Origin: Adineta vaga
Lineage: Eukaryota; Rotifera
Length of the DNA: 64,000 nucleotides
NCBI GenBank assembly: GCA_021613535.1
Contig: CP075493.1
Span: 15,252,001 to 15,316,000 of the forward strand
Reading direction: 5' to 3'
Position 1 is the first letter of the stretch. Each line of letters opens with the position of its first letter. Positions 34,482 through 44,870 of the stretch are shown here, one piece after another. The position numbers and the translations under genes were made by a program. The notes beneath the pieces were generated by a model, which saw only the letters and a program-made list of their open reading frames with translations, searched no databases and was not told the origin of the DNA.

Positions 34482-35739
34482 CTAAAATGATAATGACATG
34501 AAAAAGTTATTCAAGAAAGAAATAAAAATTAAAAGAGCAAAATAAAAAGAAGTATCAAATGAATATGCGCAGTTCTTAAAAGTTGTTGTAGGAATGAAGT
34601 CGATAATGTTAGGTTCATGGATTATAGTGTTGATCCACTTTATGTAAGATGAAGCACGGGTATAAACTCCAGGCAATTTTGGTAGAGCACATCCTTGACC
34701 ATAACTAACAACACCAACTAATTCCCATTGCTGATTTGAATTAAACATTATTAGTGGACCACCCGAATCACCTTGACATGTATCTGCAATAGATTTTATT
34801 AACTCGAAGTTTGTTTTAGATACAAGGTACGTCAATGGAAATGTAAAGTCAATTTTAGTTTCTTCATACGATATTCGTATGTTTTTAGTGGTGAAATGAA
34901 ACTTAAAAACAAAAACTTCGATATAATTATAATTCATACGGGAAGAAAATAAGCCCACTAAATTCGATTTCTGATAATTTTTGTTCTACATTATAATCTT
35001 GATTTTAGGGTGTGGGTGTGAAAGAAGAAAAGATACACCCACACTCACACCCTCAAAATTGCTTACCTTTTCCACCGTGAGGCATTGTTCCTGCACAAAG
35101 TTGAATAATTGGATCTGTGATTATACTCTCACAGTATGATGTTTGAGCACCTACAGCCTGAATAGTAACTTGTTGTAAAGTATCCGGAAAAGGTCCACCT
35201 GATGATAGAGTTCCCCAACCTGCAGCGAGTAAAGATGTGCCTGCTGGAGGATATTCTCCTACCGTAGAAGTAATATTTGTTAAACAGATTTTGGCCAAAT
35301 TAACATCGGACAGATTCAAAGGAGTCGTTAACTCTAATAAAGCAATATCATTTACGAATCCAGTTATGGTATAGTTCGGGTATAAATAAACTCGAGATAC
35401 TGTTTTTTTTATGCCATCACGGTACTTCAGTGAACCAGCATAAATTGTTAAGTTTGATAGTAAAAGATTGGACTTAAAACAATGAGCTGCTGATAGTACA
35501 AAGGATTCGTGAATGATGGCGCCGCCACATAAATCTTCACCCTGTGGAATTGCTACAGTCCATGATAATGTATTGAAACCAGCATTTTCTCTGCCAACGA
35601 TGCGAATGTTTTTGTTTGTATTAACAGGAAATTGAGAGCAACCGCAAGATGCATGAGGATCACAGGAATACGTAGCCAGATAAACGCTTTGAATGATTGA
35701 AAAAAGGTAGAGAAGACAGAATAACTGACCTGATATCAT
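34482..35739 (-). CDS. Trypsin-like serine protease, membrane- or GPI-anchored
   Basis: Exon 1 35067-35739 and exon 2 34482-34783 join in frame (donor GTAAGC, acceptor TTGCAG; intron 283 nt) to give 324 aa. Signal peptide (1-21), short Cys-rich propeptide, activation site R46-IVGR, and the catalytic triad H86 (LSAAHCF), D131 (NDIALLEL) and S231 (GDSGGPL). D225, six residues before the Ser, sits in the S1 pocket and predicts cleavage after Lys/Arg. The C-terminus is a hydrophobic segment ([19 protein letters not shown]) after a Thr-rich stretch, suggesting a GPI signal or membrane anchor as in prostasin-type proteases. The intron holds a telomere-like hairpin starting 8 nt after the donor. Confidence 0.9.
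35003..35058. repeat. Telomere-like hairpin 9, intronic
   Basis: Arms TTTTAGGGTGTGGGTGTG and CACCCACACTCACACCCTCAAAA. Lies wholly inside the protease intron (34784-35066). In the sense direction the G-rich arm begins 8 nt after the GT of the donor. Confidence 0.9.
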
Positions 35740-35988
35740 CTTAAAATAGAGATCTTGTGTAATTATTAATATATATCGAGAAATTTGTCGTTAGTAAGAA
35801 AATCAACTTGCTTGCTCGAGTCCAAAAAAAGATATTCGTTGTTTCTCCATATCAGCACATTGTACTTATTAAAATGCTGTTATCGCGCAAAAAAAATCTC
35901 ACGTCAGAAGCAAATATATCTAAGGTGAGATAAATCATGAATCATCATTACAATGTGATGTATACAATACAAAGTTTCTTGAGCGCAT

Positions 35989-36028
35989 CTTGAGGCAGTG
36001 GGTTAGAAAGAGACCCTCATCGACACCC
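35989..36028. repeat. Telomere-like element, decayed
   Basis: CTTGAGGCAGTGGGTT at the left and CCCTCATCGACACCC at the right; arms no longer pair well. Upstream of the protease gene. Confidence 0.4.
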
Positions 36029-36053
36029 GTTCATTCTTATGAGCTTCTGGTCT

Positions 36054-36224
36054 TCATTTATTTTCTTCTGTTTTGAATGCATCATGTTGGCGATCAACTT
36101 TATGAAAATTTGCTCGTCTTTTATTTTGTAATAAGCGGAACTTATTATCAGTTCTTCTTTCTCTCATTCGCCTAGCAATCTCAGCATTTTTTTGAGATGC
36201 AGATGTTCTTTTTAGCTGCGGCAT
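36054..36224 (-). CDS. Short basic ORF, possible transposon remnant
   Basis: 56 codons from ATG 36224. Strongly basic and helical (ARRMRERRTDNKFRLLQNKR). Similar R/K/E-rich starts occur in rotifer transposon proteins, but nothing confirms it. Could be chance. Confidence 0.3.
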   Translation of the reverse strand: MPQLKRTSASQKNAEIARRMRERRTDNKFRLLQNKRRANFHKVDRQHDAFKTEENK

Positions 36225-36591
36225 TCTTTGAACTATAGTTCAAAAATACTAATAAGGTATCTTATTTTATTTTGACCATATTTAGATAAACAATGAAAGA
36301 TTCTTTCGAGACAAATCTTCGTAAAAGATTGGTGAAGATGCACTCGATACGAAGTAAGAAACTTCGAATAGTATAGAATTTGATAATTTGTTGTAATAAA
36401 AATTTAGTTAATATTTCTTTTATTTGTTGAATGAAATCTAGAGCAAATGAAATAAATCATTGATCATGAGTTTTATAACACAAACGATTTTTAATCATTA
36501 TTGGAAAAATATTGGATTAAATTCTCATTTATTTTGTATCGATTATCTTTTATTTGTTTGATAAAAAAAGTAACGAACGTCATATTGATAT

Positions 36592-36654
36592 CTTGAGAGT
36601 GTGGGTGTTAGATAGATATAATACTAACACACCCACACCCACACCACCCTCAAG
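36592..36654. repeat. Telomere-like hairpin 10, at a receptor break
   Basis: Arms CTTGAGAGTGTGGGTGTT and AACACACCCACACCC...CCCTCAAG. The loop begins TTAGATAGAT as in hairpin 5. The right arm contains the TGA that ends the minus-strand receptor fragment. Confidence 0.88.
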
Positions 36655-37183
36655 AATCGCGAATAATTAGTCCAGCAGTATTTTCATAACAGACGAATAG
36701 TAAAAAGTGAAGATGGAAAAGAAAAAAGAATCCGATGAGACAACCAATAATAAATAAAACATTTTTTGATCGATTAAACCAAGTATTAGGATTTACACGA
36801 CTTAAAACTAAATATCGATCAAAACAAACCAAAACATGTAACGATGCTAAAATATGAAGTGTAAAATAATTGAAAAACAAAGCGAATTTACATGATGCAA
36901 CTGTATATGAAGCAGTTAATGTAAATCCATGAACAATACTAAAATAATTATCTAAAGTCCATCCATATAATCCAAGAAAATCAATCATTGCTATTGCACG
37001 CATATAATGAATCGTTGGACGAACTTGAGTATTTCGAAATTTTGATTGACATAAAATAACAAATGTTAAGAGATTAAATACTGTACCAATGATGACCATT
37101 GATAAGGAATAATATCCTGCAAAAGTTATATCAGTTGAAGATGAATATATATTTGTATTATTTGAATTATTCGTAGTTGCCAT
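36650..37183 (-). pseudogene. 7TM receptor fragment, TM1-TM4 only
   Basis: 177 aa from ATG 37183 with Asn/Ser/Thr-rich N-terminus, four hydrophobic helices and a good D-R-Y motif after TM3 (CFDRYLVLSR). The frame ends shortly after TM4 (FVCYENTAGLIIRDS) at a TGA inside a telomere-like hairpin. No TM5-TM7 sequence appears downstream on this strand, and no GTAAG donor lies at the break. A full receptor would be about 300-380 aa. Most likely a truncated gene. Confidence 0.75.
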
Positions 37184-38184
37184 TATATCGATATTATGGT
37201 AATGTTAAAGATTTTGTTGAAGAAAATATGTAAGTGTCGTACTTTTCTTTCAATTCTTTATTTGTAATGAAATAAGAAAGGAGAAGTGTTTTTAAAGTTT
37301 GTAAATGCATTTTCTAAATTATTAATTTATATATCTTTTGACTATAGGCTTAAAATTAGCTGACGTCAGTTTTTATACTTATAACTTTTTTTAATGAAAT
37401 ATTCTCGCAATAAACTATTCCTACCGCGAACATGATGTATGATTGTTAATGCATAAGATGCGCGATTATTGCATTTATAGATTAATTTTATTGCCGAAGG
37501 ATGTAATATATTTTTTCACATTTTAGATTTTTTTCTACTTGAATATACTTTCAAAATTAATAAAGTAAAATAAAGCTTCTCTGACTTTTAATCATTTTCT
37601 TATATAATGGTTAGTAATTTTACACATTTAAAAGAGTACTAATCTGCAAGATAGAGAATGATGATTTGAATAAGTTTATTCTTTCTCAATCGAGCACACT
37701 CTACTGTACATATCTCGTCCTTTACATAGTCGTCGGAACGTACAGAATCACACCATATAAAATTACATGATATTCAGATGTGAAAAATACGAAGATTAGT
37801 GCTAATTGTCAGTCATCACAGTATTGTTGGAAAAAGATTTCACAACTACCACTAGCATCTTATATCATTGATATTTTAAACATTCTATTTTCACCGTAAA
37901 TTCACAGAAATGAACAAGAATTCCAAGACCGGAATCATAGGCATTAAACGAACAAAAAATATTGAGCGTATGAGTCAAGGTATCTCCTCTTCACCCACAC
38001 CCTTATTAAATTGCTCAAGAAATTATTTGAACTTGATATCAAACGATTCTCGATCTGATTTGGCGTCGATATAGATAGTTTTCTTGGAAAAGTGAGAATG
38101 AGCCGATCTATATTCTTATCGGCCCCCATCCTTTATTAAGTGATAATTTTATTTTCTCGAAAACCAACTCTTCAGTACTATACA
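37184..38184. other. Intergenic
   Basis: No gene. A diverged telomere-like element lies at 37961-38003 (TTGAGCGTATGAG... and TCACCCACACCC). A short hairpin GCCGAT/ATCGGC at 38102-38123 is 60-80 nt past the stop of the next receptor on the minus strand. Confidence 0.45.
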
Positions 38185-39162
38185 TCATGTGATAGTTTTG
38201 ATTATATTTGATCGTTCTACTGCGACAGGCATCATTGACAATGGCATAGGATGAATAAATCGTGCTGGTCGGTGCCAATGTGGGAATATGTTCCTGAATT
38301 TGCATGAACATTTAGATAATGTAATAAAACACACGAATGGAAGGAGAAATATAACGTAATAAGAAAAGAATCGTCCATATTGTAGAAAATTGTCACCGAC
38401 ATCCTGGGATATACAGCATATTTGTGCCAATGCAATGCACATTATGGGAATGTAAAGTAAAGAATAGAGGATAGAAATAGACAACAATTGAATTGTCATT
38501 TTTCGATGTTTTCGCCATTGAATGTGTTGATGCATGCGACTATTTTGGAGAAGAACACGAACAAGAAGAGCAATGCTAAAGCCAACAATCGTTAGAGTTG
38601 GCAAAATATCATTCATAATACTATCCCATGTGCCAACAATCTTTGTATTGTGAAAACAAATTTTTTGGCCACACAACTCCTGAGTATAGTCATACGTATT
38701 TTCACATAGTGGTAATAGAATGGTGACAGTATGAAATATAATTATATAAAATATGAGTGATACTAAAGGAATAAAATGAATAAGGCGGCGTCTTCTAGTG
38801 CTCGACCACCATCCATTGTGAAAAATAAGAATATGTCGTTCAATGGATGCCCATGCAAGAACTACCGTTGAAATAGAATATAGTGCTTCGTCAATGAAAA
38901 TCCACATTAGACATAAGCTTGATGTATTAGGCCAGACAGCTTCTAACCGATAATAGTTGAGAAATAATGGGATGTCTATAAGCTCATAGATCAAATTATT
39001 GGATATAAGAACGATAATAACCCGATTGTTGATGGCATTGCGTTGAGTTCGATTAGATAGTAAATGGTAAAGGACAAAGATCGAACAGGCAACTGATGGA
39101 ATAAATGCAATTAAAAATAGCCAAAATTGAATTTGATTAGAAATCAAAGAATTCGAATACAT
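38185..39162 (-). CDS. Rhodopsin-like 7TM receptor (ERH variant)
   Basis: Intronless, 325 aa from ATG 39162. Seven hydrophobic segments; TM3 ends WASIERHILIFH; ICL2 is Arg-rich (STRRRRLIH); ICL3 has the basic HIQWRKHRKMTIQL motif that also occurs, slightly changed, at 28228-29226 (TWKKNRKMAVQL) and 59482-60435 (TWRHCRKMTLQL). Cys residues in TM3 and ECL2 could form the usual disulfide. Ligand unknown. Confidence 0.85.
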   Translation of the reverse strand: MYSNSLISNQIQFWLFLIAFIPSVACSIFVLYHLLSNRTQRNAINNRVIIVLISNNLIYELIDIPLFLNYYRLEAVWPNTSSLCLMWIFIDEALYSISTVVLAWASIERHILIFHNGWWSSTRRRRLIHFIPLVSLIFYIIIFHTVTILLPLCENTYDYTQELCGQKICFHNTKIVGTWDSIMNDILPTLTIVGFSIALLVRVLLQNSRMHQHIQWRKHRKMTIQLLSISILYSLLYIPIMCIALAQICCISQDVGDNFLQYGRFFSYYVIFLLPFVCFITLSKCSCKFRNIFPHWHRPARFIHPMPLSMMPVAVERSNIIKTIT

Positions 39163-40175
39163 CGTCGTCGAGTTGTTGCCTTAGTCGAAGAAATGACTAA
39201 AATAGAAATTACGCATATTTAAGATCTTTCATACATCAGAAATGCTTGTAAGAAGAACTTGTTTCTACTTGAGGGTGTGGATTGAGAAAAATAAAGCAGA
39301 TAAAGAAGTGACTCAATCATATTAATTCAACATTTTTCTCGATCCCCTAGTAAACTGATTTACGGCTCACGAAGAGGTCCTCTCATATGGCTTCTTCACA
39401 TCGGCGCGCATAATTTAGATCTTGAATGAAGGTAAGGCGATATGCGCAAACAAATACATCTCAATGTATACGGTATAAGAAATATGAAAAACAAAATTAG
39501 TTCGGCCAGCACCTTTTGAGGGGATTTATATATCGTCGGAAAAGAGCATTCTTTCAAACATTATGTGCCATTGAAAATTACTAGAATTCACAGTGAGTAT
39601 TTCTATAGATTGCCGTCATCATGATGACAAATATACGCTGAGGTGGAAATACAATATGTTTGTGATGACACAATAGTGATCATGATTTGACATATACTTT
39701 CATAATCATTCACCTTCATTATACAAAACGAATGTTCTTTCCAAGCACATCACAATAATTGTAATAAAATATATAATAAGAGCTTTTATATAAAAATCGG
39801 TACCTTTCTAGGTGAAGGGGATCCGAAACATCATAGAGAGAAAAGAAAGTTTTCTTTTCCAGATTTCTTTTCTATTCATAAATACAATGTGAATTTGCGC
39901 CCCATGTAAGTGCTAAGTAAAAAATTTAGTTTTTTCTGAGTGCTCTATTGAAAATTTTTCTAAGTAGATAATTTAAACTTACAATCATTGTATTAATAAA
40001 GGTTTTGCTGATGGAAGTAGTTTGCAAATAAATTGAAAGAAAGAGAGAGAGAGAGAATGAATACGTCATACTACCATAAAAAATTCATTCTATCATAGAT
40101 AACCGTACTTAGTCTTTATTAGAAATTACTGACAAATCAATTGTAGACTTTATTTAAAGAAGTATATAATGATGC
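39163..40175. other. Intergenic
   Basis: No supported gene. Half arm ACTTGAGGGTGTGG at 39267-39280, and a short GA microsatellite near 40038-40058. Confidence 0.45.
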
Positions 40176-40845
40176 TCATGATATCTGTAGTGCCACTCCG
40201 TTTACAGCGGTGCCTATTTGTGGATGACGATTGAGATGAATATCAAAGAGTACATATTTCAATTGTCGACGAAATCGATTTGATGCACAGAAATAGATGA
40301 AGAAAGGACTCTAAATATAAATTCATAGTTAAATTAGTTCACAGTCAATATATACTTACTCCAAAATTCATGTAATATAGGCACGTGACCAAATTATTTG
40401 CGAGTTGAAGCTTGGCAAGGACGAGAGGATCCTTTATAAGATTGGGTATCAATAATAAAATATATACAATGATATATGGTACATTAGTAAAGAAAGTGAC
40501 AATGACTTGTACGAGAAACATTACTGTCAATTGTTTGTTTGTTCAATTCACGTCGAATCAACGGCACTACTCGATGAGCTAGTTGCTGCATATTACGGTA
40601 AACCAATAGCCCAAAGAAGAAAGTAATGACAATAGGCACAATTCTTCCGAATGTGAGAAAGGTTCCATAGGTTGCGTATTGTTGAAAAACATCATTTGTT
40701 ATTAAACAAGACACTTTACCTGTGGTGGTGCACACAGTTTGATTGTAATATAATATAAATGGAATATTATAAATAATCCAAATGAGAACATTTATTAACA
40801 ACAATCGACGAGCTAACTTGATATTACTCCATTGTCGCATCTTGA
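40176..40845 (-). pseudogene. 7TM receptor fragment, ICL2 to C-terminus, 5'-truncated and frameshifted
   Basis: Begins at RQWSNIKLARRLLLIN (ICL2/TM4) immediately inside a telomere-like hairpin; TM1-TM3 are absent. TM5 is followed by R-R-E-L-N-K-Q, where AACA repeats three times (near 40520) and shifts the frame by one extra 4-nt unit. The next frame continues QLTVMFLVQV (TM6) into TM7 (LYYMNFG). A 49-50 nt intron (40311-40359) then leads to the last exon, 40176-40310, which encodes the end of TM7 and a tail (SPFFIYFCASNRFRRQLKY) to a TGA. Same receptor class as the FDRF/DRY type, not the ERH type. Confidence 0.78.
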
Positions 40846-40919
40846 GGGTGTGGGTGTGGGTGGTAGTAGGTGGGTGTGGGTGTGGGTGTGGGTGTGAAAA
40901 AAAGACACTCACACCCTCG
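40841..40919. repeat. Telomere-like hairpin 11, long G-rich arm
   Basis: CTTGAGGGTGTGGGTGTGGG followed by more units (TGGGTGTGGGTGTGGGTGTGGGTGTG, with one GGTAGTAGG interruption) and a C-rich arm CACTCACACCCTCG. On the minus strand a chance frame through it encodes His-Pro and His-Thr repeats fused to the receptor fragment. Confidence 0.9.
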
Positions 40920-41285
40920 ACGATAATGGAATCTATATTTTATTTATGACGAAAATAGACTCATAATCATTTAGTATGCCTGAGAGATAGAGCATAGCTG
41001 CTTATCATTACATTATTTGCAGATATTCTAGGAATAATTTATATATCGAAGGCAAAAATTCAAATGCGTAACATATCCGATTCGTAGTAAACGGGATTAG
41101 TTCTGTGTTGTTGACTATTACGAATTTATGGTATATAAAAAATTATCGGCGAAATTCTCAATATTGACATTAAGATAAAAATCTTTTGATGTTATTCTCA
41201 ATTCAATCTAGTATAAATACATGTAGAAGTCAAACTATAGCATACATAACTTTTTCTTTGAAAGTGAATTTTGAAGAGCTCTACC

Positions 41286-41825
41286 ATGCAGTATATCTTT
41301 ACCGGCTTGCTTTTGGCCTGCTTTCTTAATCAGCTGCTTGCTGGATTCACTGAACAGACGACTTCATGTAAGTGAGATTTTTCTAGTTCTCATTTAGATA
41401 ATTGTAACAGTATTCTTTCTTTCAAAGGTCAAGGTGGACAGATGAATATGACCTACTGCCATCCAATCAATGGAGTAAGTGAATTCCGAACTGCAGCAGC
41501 CACCAACATGAGTAGAAATGTGAACCCCCAGTGTATCAATCGGAATATTATTAGAGCTGTTTTGTTCCAACGACCTTTTCAACAAACACCCTCACTTGTC
41601 CATGTTGCATTGGCGTCAATTGATATTCAGTAAGTTTATTTTATAACTGTAAAAATGATCTATCAATCAAAAACACTACTTTTTACGTACAGAAGTCATG
41701 ACCGCAATGTTAGACTACGAGTATCCGCAGAATCGATCACTCCATACGGTTTCAATCTCCGTTTTCGATCTTGGGGCGATTCAGTGACACACGATGCAAC
41801 TGCTAGCTGGTTTGTCTGTTCGTAA
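41286..41825 (+). CDS. Secreted H-type lectin
   Basis: Exons 41286-41367, 41428-41629 and 41693-41825 join in frame to 138 aa. A signal peptide (MQYIFTGLLLACFLNQLLAG) precedes a single H-type lectin domain. LVHVALASIDIQ, N-V-R-L-R-V-S-A-E-S-I-T-P-Y-G-F and F-R-S-W-G-D-S match the family beta-strand signature, and the domain ends A-S-W-F-V-C. Such lectins bind GalNAc-type glycans and form trimers in snails. The stop TAA lies inside a perfect GTAAGTGC donor-like string, so a further exon cannot be excluded, but an AATAAATAAATA signal 60-70 nt on supports an end here. Confidence 0.82.
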
Positions 41826-42610
41826 GTGCATGTTTAGCACTTACCAATGCCAAAGCAATACAATGTAATCATGCTGTCCTTTTTCTGTAAAAAAAAATAA
41901 ATAAATACAACCATGAATAATCATTTACCTTCAAATCCGTACGTGTGTGAGAGTAACGATGTGCGTCTGAAATAAACTAATGTTCTCACCGAAACATATC
42001 AATACTTATATTCTTCTATCAGTAGTATACTGGAGTGAAATCTATTCACCGAGAGAATGTGGTAGTACAAAAGCAATATATCATCTTTTTATCAGTGATA
42101 CTATTAAAATCATGTATTGAAAAACAAACTGCAGATAAAAAAGTGAACGATAATACTAAGCAAGTGTTAAAATATATAGCAGATCTATCGAATCATGGTA
42201 TTACAAAACGACATATATCGATTATTTTTTTTATCCTTAAAACTACAACGCATTTATATAGGAAAGTTTCTTTCGTATCAGTAGATTGGTATAAGTAAGC
42301 CAATCGTGCCTAAGTCATTAATTGTCATTGTAGCTATTGAAACTGATGAAGCTCTAGGTACTTTCAAATAGTATTATGTAAATGGTTTTTAGCCTACGGT
42401 ACCATCATAATATCATAATAACAATACAGCGAGTATCGACAGTCAGTCATTGTGAGGGTGTGTATCGAATAGAGATTATATGTTGAAAATCTTGCCATGG
42501 GAAAATTCTTTTTCTTTTATGAAAGAATGTAAAATAAACGACCAGGGCTTTGTTTGCTCAAGATTCTTATTACCATCATCAAATCTCAATCATTTCTCTA
42601 TCGTTTTACA
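41826..42610. other. Intergenic
   Basis: No supported gene; the open frame 42035-42298 lacks coding character. Half arm TGTGAGGGTGTG at 42451-42462. Confidence 0.45.
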
Positions 42611-42838
42611 ATGGGAAAGCGCTCATCAAAAAAACTTCATTCTTCAACCGATGCGTTAGGTAATAATAATTATGTTCTACTCATTGATGCTGTACTAGTC
42701 AATCTTACGTCAATTCTTTATGAATTAATAAATTATATTGATACAAAAAATCAAACTATTATACTGATATTTTGTTTGAATTGTGCGTTAATGATCATGA
42801 TAATGACTGGTTTTTCAATGTATTTTCGGCTTTTGTGA
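42611..42838 (+). CDS. Small two-helix membrane protein, hypothetical
   Basis: 75 aa from ATG 42611: a basic start (MGKRSSKK) and two hydrophobic stretches (YVLLIDAVLVNLTSILYELI and TIILIFCLNCALMIMIMTGF). No family recognised; may be a chance frame in AT-rich DNA. Confidence 0.35.
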   Translation: MGKRSSKKLHSSTDALGNNNYVLLIDAVLVNLTSILYELINYIDTKNQTIILIFCLNCALMIMIMTGFSMYFRLL

Positions 42839-42872
42839 AACATCGCGATACTCAATAGAATACGATGATAAG

Positions 42873-42933
42873 ATGGTGTGGGGGAGGACTAGCTAATCAT
42901 CTACATCCAAACCTCATCCTCACCCACACCCTC
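42873..42933. repeat. Telomere-like hairpin 12
   Basis: Left arm ATGGTGTGGGGGAGGA, right arm TCCTCACCCACACCCTCG, AT-rich loop. Starts 35 nt after the small open frame. Confidence 0.7.
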
Positions 42934-43367
42934 GAATAAGTCAAGAGTCCCACACATCGCATTCGAACCCTCATCCTCTATTTATTAAAAAATAAAAAAT
43001 TTCATTTCTCCATAAACTAACAAAAAGGTATCGCTCTTGGTGTGACAGATTCAAAATGGACGGCAAATTTGTTCCATAGAAGCATTCGAAGCTGTCAGTC
43101 AGTTCTGATGAGTTGACACTAAAATGAGGGAAAACTTTGGATTAAGTGAGAAAGAGAGTAACGGTGACTATACCATCGTTCATGGTGACATAAACTGCGT
43201 GTGGTGGAGGAAAAATCTCTCTGTTACTCTTATTTTCACTCTCACAGCAAATGCACACTTCATCTCTTCACCGATTCGTCATGTTTCTTACTCATAGTTT
43301 TCCTCTCATTCATCCACTTTCTCATCCGAACTGATGTATCTTTATTTGCAAAGCGTCCATCCAAAAC

Positions 43368-43434
43368 GAGAGTGTGGACAGGTATGATTGCGAGATTGAT
43401 CAAATTTTTACATTCACACCCACCCACACCCTGA
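43368..43434. repeat. Telomere-like hairpin 13
   Basis: Left arm GAGAGTGTGGACAGGTATG is weak; right arm CACACCCACCCACACCCTGAAG is strong. Lies about 160 nt past the stop of the minus-strand glucanase. Confidence 0.6.
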
Positions 43435-43592
43435 AGACCTTAAACAATCGATGTGTGATAATGCAGATTTATCACTTAGTTATGAGTCTTTTATGAACGG
43501 ACAACCTCAACTTTCAGTTCATGAATAAAAAGTTCACTTTTCGATGATTATATTGCTTTTCTAATTTTTCGTCACGCGCTTTTATTTAATTA

Positions 43593-44870
43593 TTAAAGTA
43601 CAATGACATTGCCATTGTATCGATTAAGTTGCGAAGAGATATTAGGTCCCTTCTTATTTACAAATAGTTGTCCGTTTCTTTGTGCCATGAGCGATTGTTC
43701 GCCTAATGTCCATGGAACACCATTCTTATGAATTCCTTCTTTACCTGAGATGTAATGAATAACACCTCCACTGTTCAATGTAATCGATGCTTCACTGGCA
43801 AGAAATGACACTAAAAAGACATTATCTTTGAGGTATTGTACATCTGAAGGTAATGGCAAGGTATCGGAAGTCCCCAATGTTGTTGCCGGTTGTAGTCGAT
43901 AGAAGAAAAAGACGTCTTCATCTGCTGGAGTAATCTTTATATCAGTTTGTCTGGCTTTATACGCTTTTATGAAGATACGAGTCATTCTTAGAAAAGCACT
44001 GTGATCTAGAGTACCCCAATAGGATTCAGGTGAACTATTCGTAGTGTCAGCAGGACCAACGTAGCTACTTTCACCCCAATCATTCCAGGTAACAATTTCG
44101 ATAAAATCAGGTTTAAGACGTAACAAATGTAACCATCTGTCAATAAAAATAGCGTCATCCTGAGCATGACTCCAATTGTCGTAACCACTGAAACGTTTGA
44201 AAAACCATGGCGCAACAGCAGCCATCCAACTTTTTCCAGTAATATCTCGTAGTGTAGCATATGAGTTGTCAGTGATTGCTTCTTGATCTGCAGTTTTGGT
44301 TGGATGAATCCATGGAAAAAATCCATCACCCGGTGTTTGAGAAAAAACTTGTGAAGCATGATCAGAGAGAGTTCCTGGAATGAAGTAAACAGGACTATTG
44401 ATTCGATTGAGAACATCAGTTTGCCAATTCCAAGTAGGTGGATCTGTTTGAAATGTGCTTAACACGAGCTTACCATTAATCTTGAACTGAGCAGGACTGT
44501 TGACATATCGATTGACAAGTTTAACAACCATATTACTATCTTTGACACTAGTACAATCGATTGAAAGAAATACTTTGAAGTTGTGATATTCAGCAGCTGA
44601 ATAGAAGTCTTGCAGATATCCTTCTTGTTGAGCGAAATCAACGTTCCATCCTCCATAATTGATGGCAAACGCATCAATACCAGCACTGCGAGCAAGATTG
44701 ATATCGTTAGTATAATCACCATTTGGAGGACGAGTAATCAACATGTAATGTGCAAAGACTAGTGGTGAAATCGCATTTTTCCCTAATATAACATGAGAGT
44801 CATTGTGGATACCTGCTGTTTGAACTGTAACGAGCATTAAGATAAAGGTGCCAAGTAGCCAATGCATCAC
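43593..44870 (-). CDS. GH71 alpha-1,3-glucanase (mutanase)
   Basis: Intronless, 425 aa from ATG 44870. Signal peptide (1-19), then the GH71 pattern: VFAHYMLITRP, D-I-N-L-A-R-S-A-G-I-D-A-F-A-I-N-Y-G, an F-K-V-F-L-S-I-D strand with a likely catalytic Asp, G-K-L-V-L-S-T-F-Q, D-G-F-F-P-W and WNDWGESSYVGP near residue 270. This family hydrolyses alpha-1,3-glucan of fungal cell walls and bacterial mutan; it is mainly fungal. Secreted action on dietary fungi or biofilm is the natural inference. The absence of introns and the fungal distribution make it a strong horizontal-transfer candidate. Confidence 0.92.
   Translation of the reverse strand: MMHWLLGTFILMLVTVQTAGIHNDSHVILGKNAISPLVFAHYMLITRPPNGDYTNDINLARSAGIDAFAINYGGWNVDFAQQEGYLQDFYSAAEYHNFKVFLSIDCTSVKDSNMVVKLVNRYVNSPAQFKINGKLVLSTFQTDPPTWNWQTDVLNRINSPVYFIPGTLSDHASQVFSQTPGDGFFPWIHPTKTADQEAITDNSYATLRDITGKSWMAAVAPWFFKRFSGYDNWSHAQDDAIFIDRWLHLLRLKPDFIEIVTWNDWGESSYVGPADTTNSSPESYWGTLDHSAFLRMTRIFIKAYKARQTDIKITPADEDVFFFYRLQPATTLGTSDTLPLPSDVQYLKDNVFLVSFLASEASITLNSGGVIHYISGKEGIHKNGVPWTLGEQSLMAQRNGQLFVNKKGPNISSQLNRYNGNVIVL

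Noticed and set aside
40846-40912. His-Pro/His-Thr repeat start of a receptor open frame
   Set aside because: It is the hairpin's C-rich strand read as protein, with no homology to receptor N-termini.
42940-42975. tRNA T-arm-like TTCGA string
   Set aside because: Stems do not pair and no cloverleaf forms around it.
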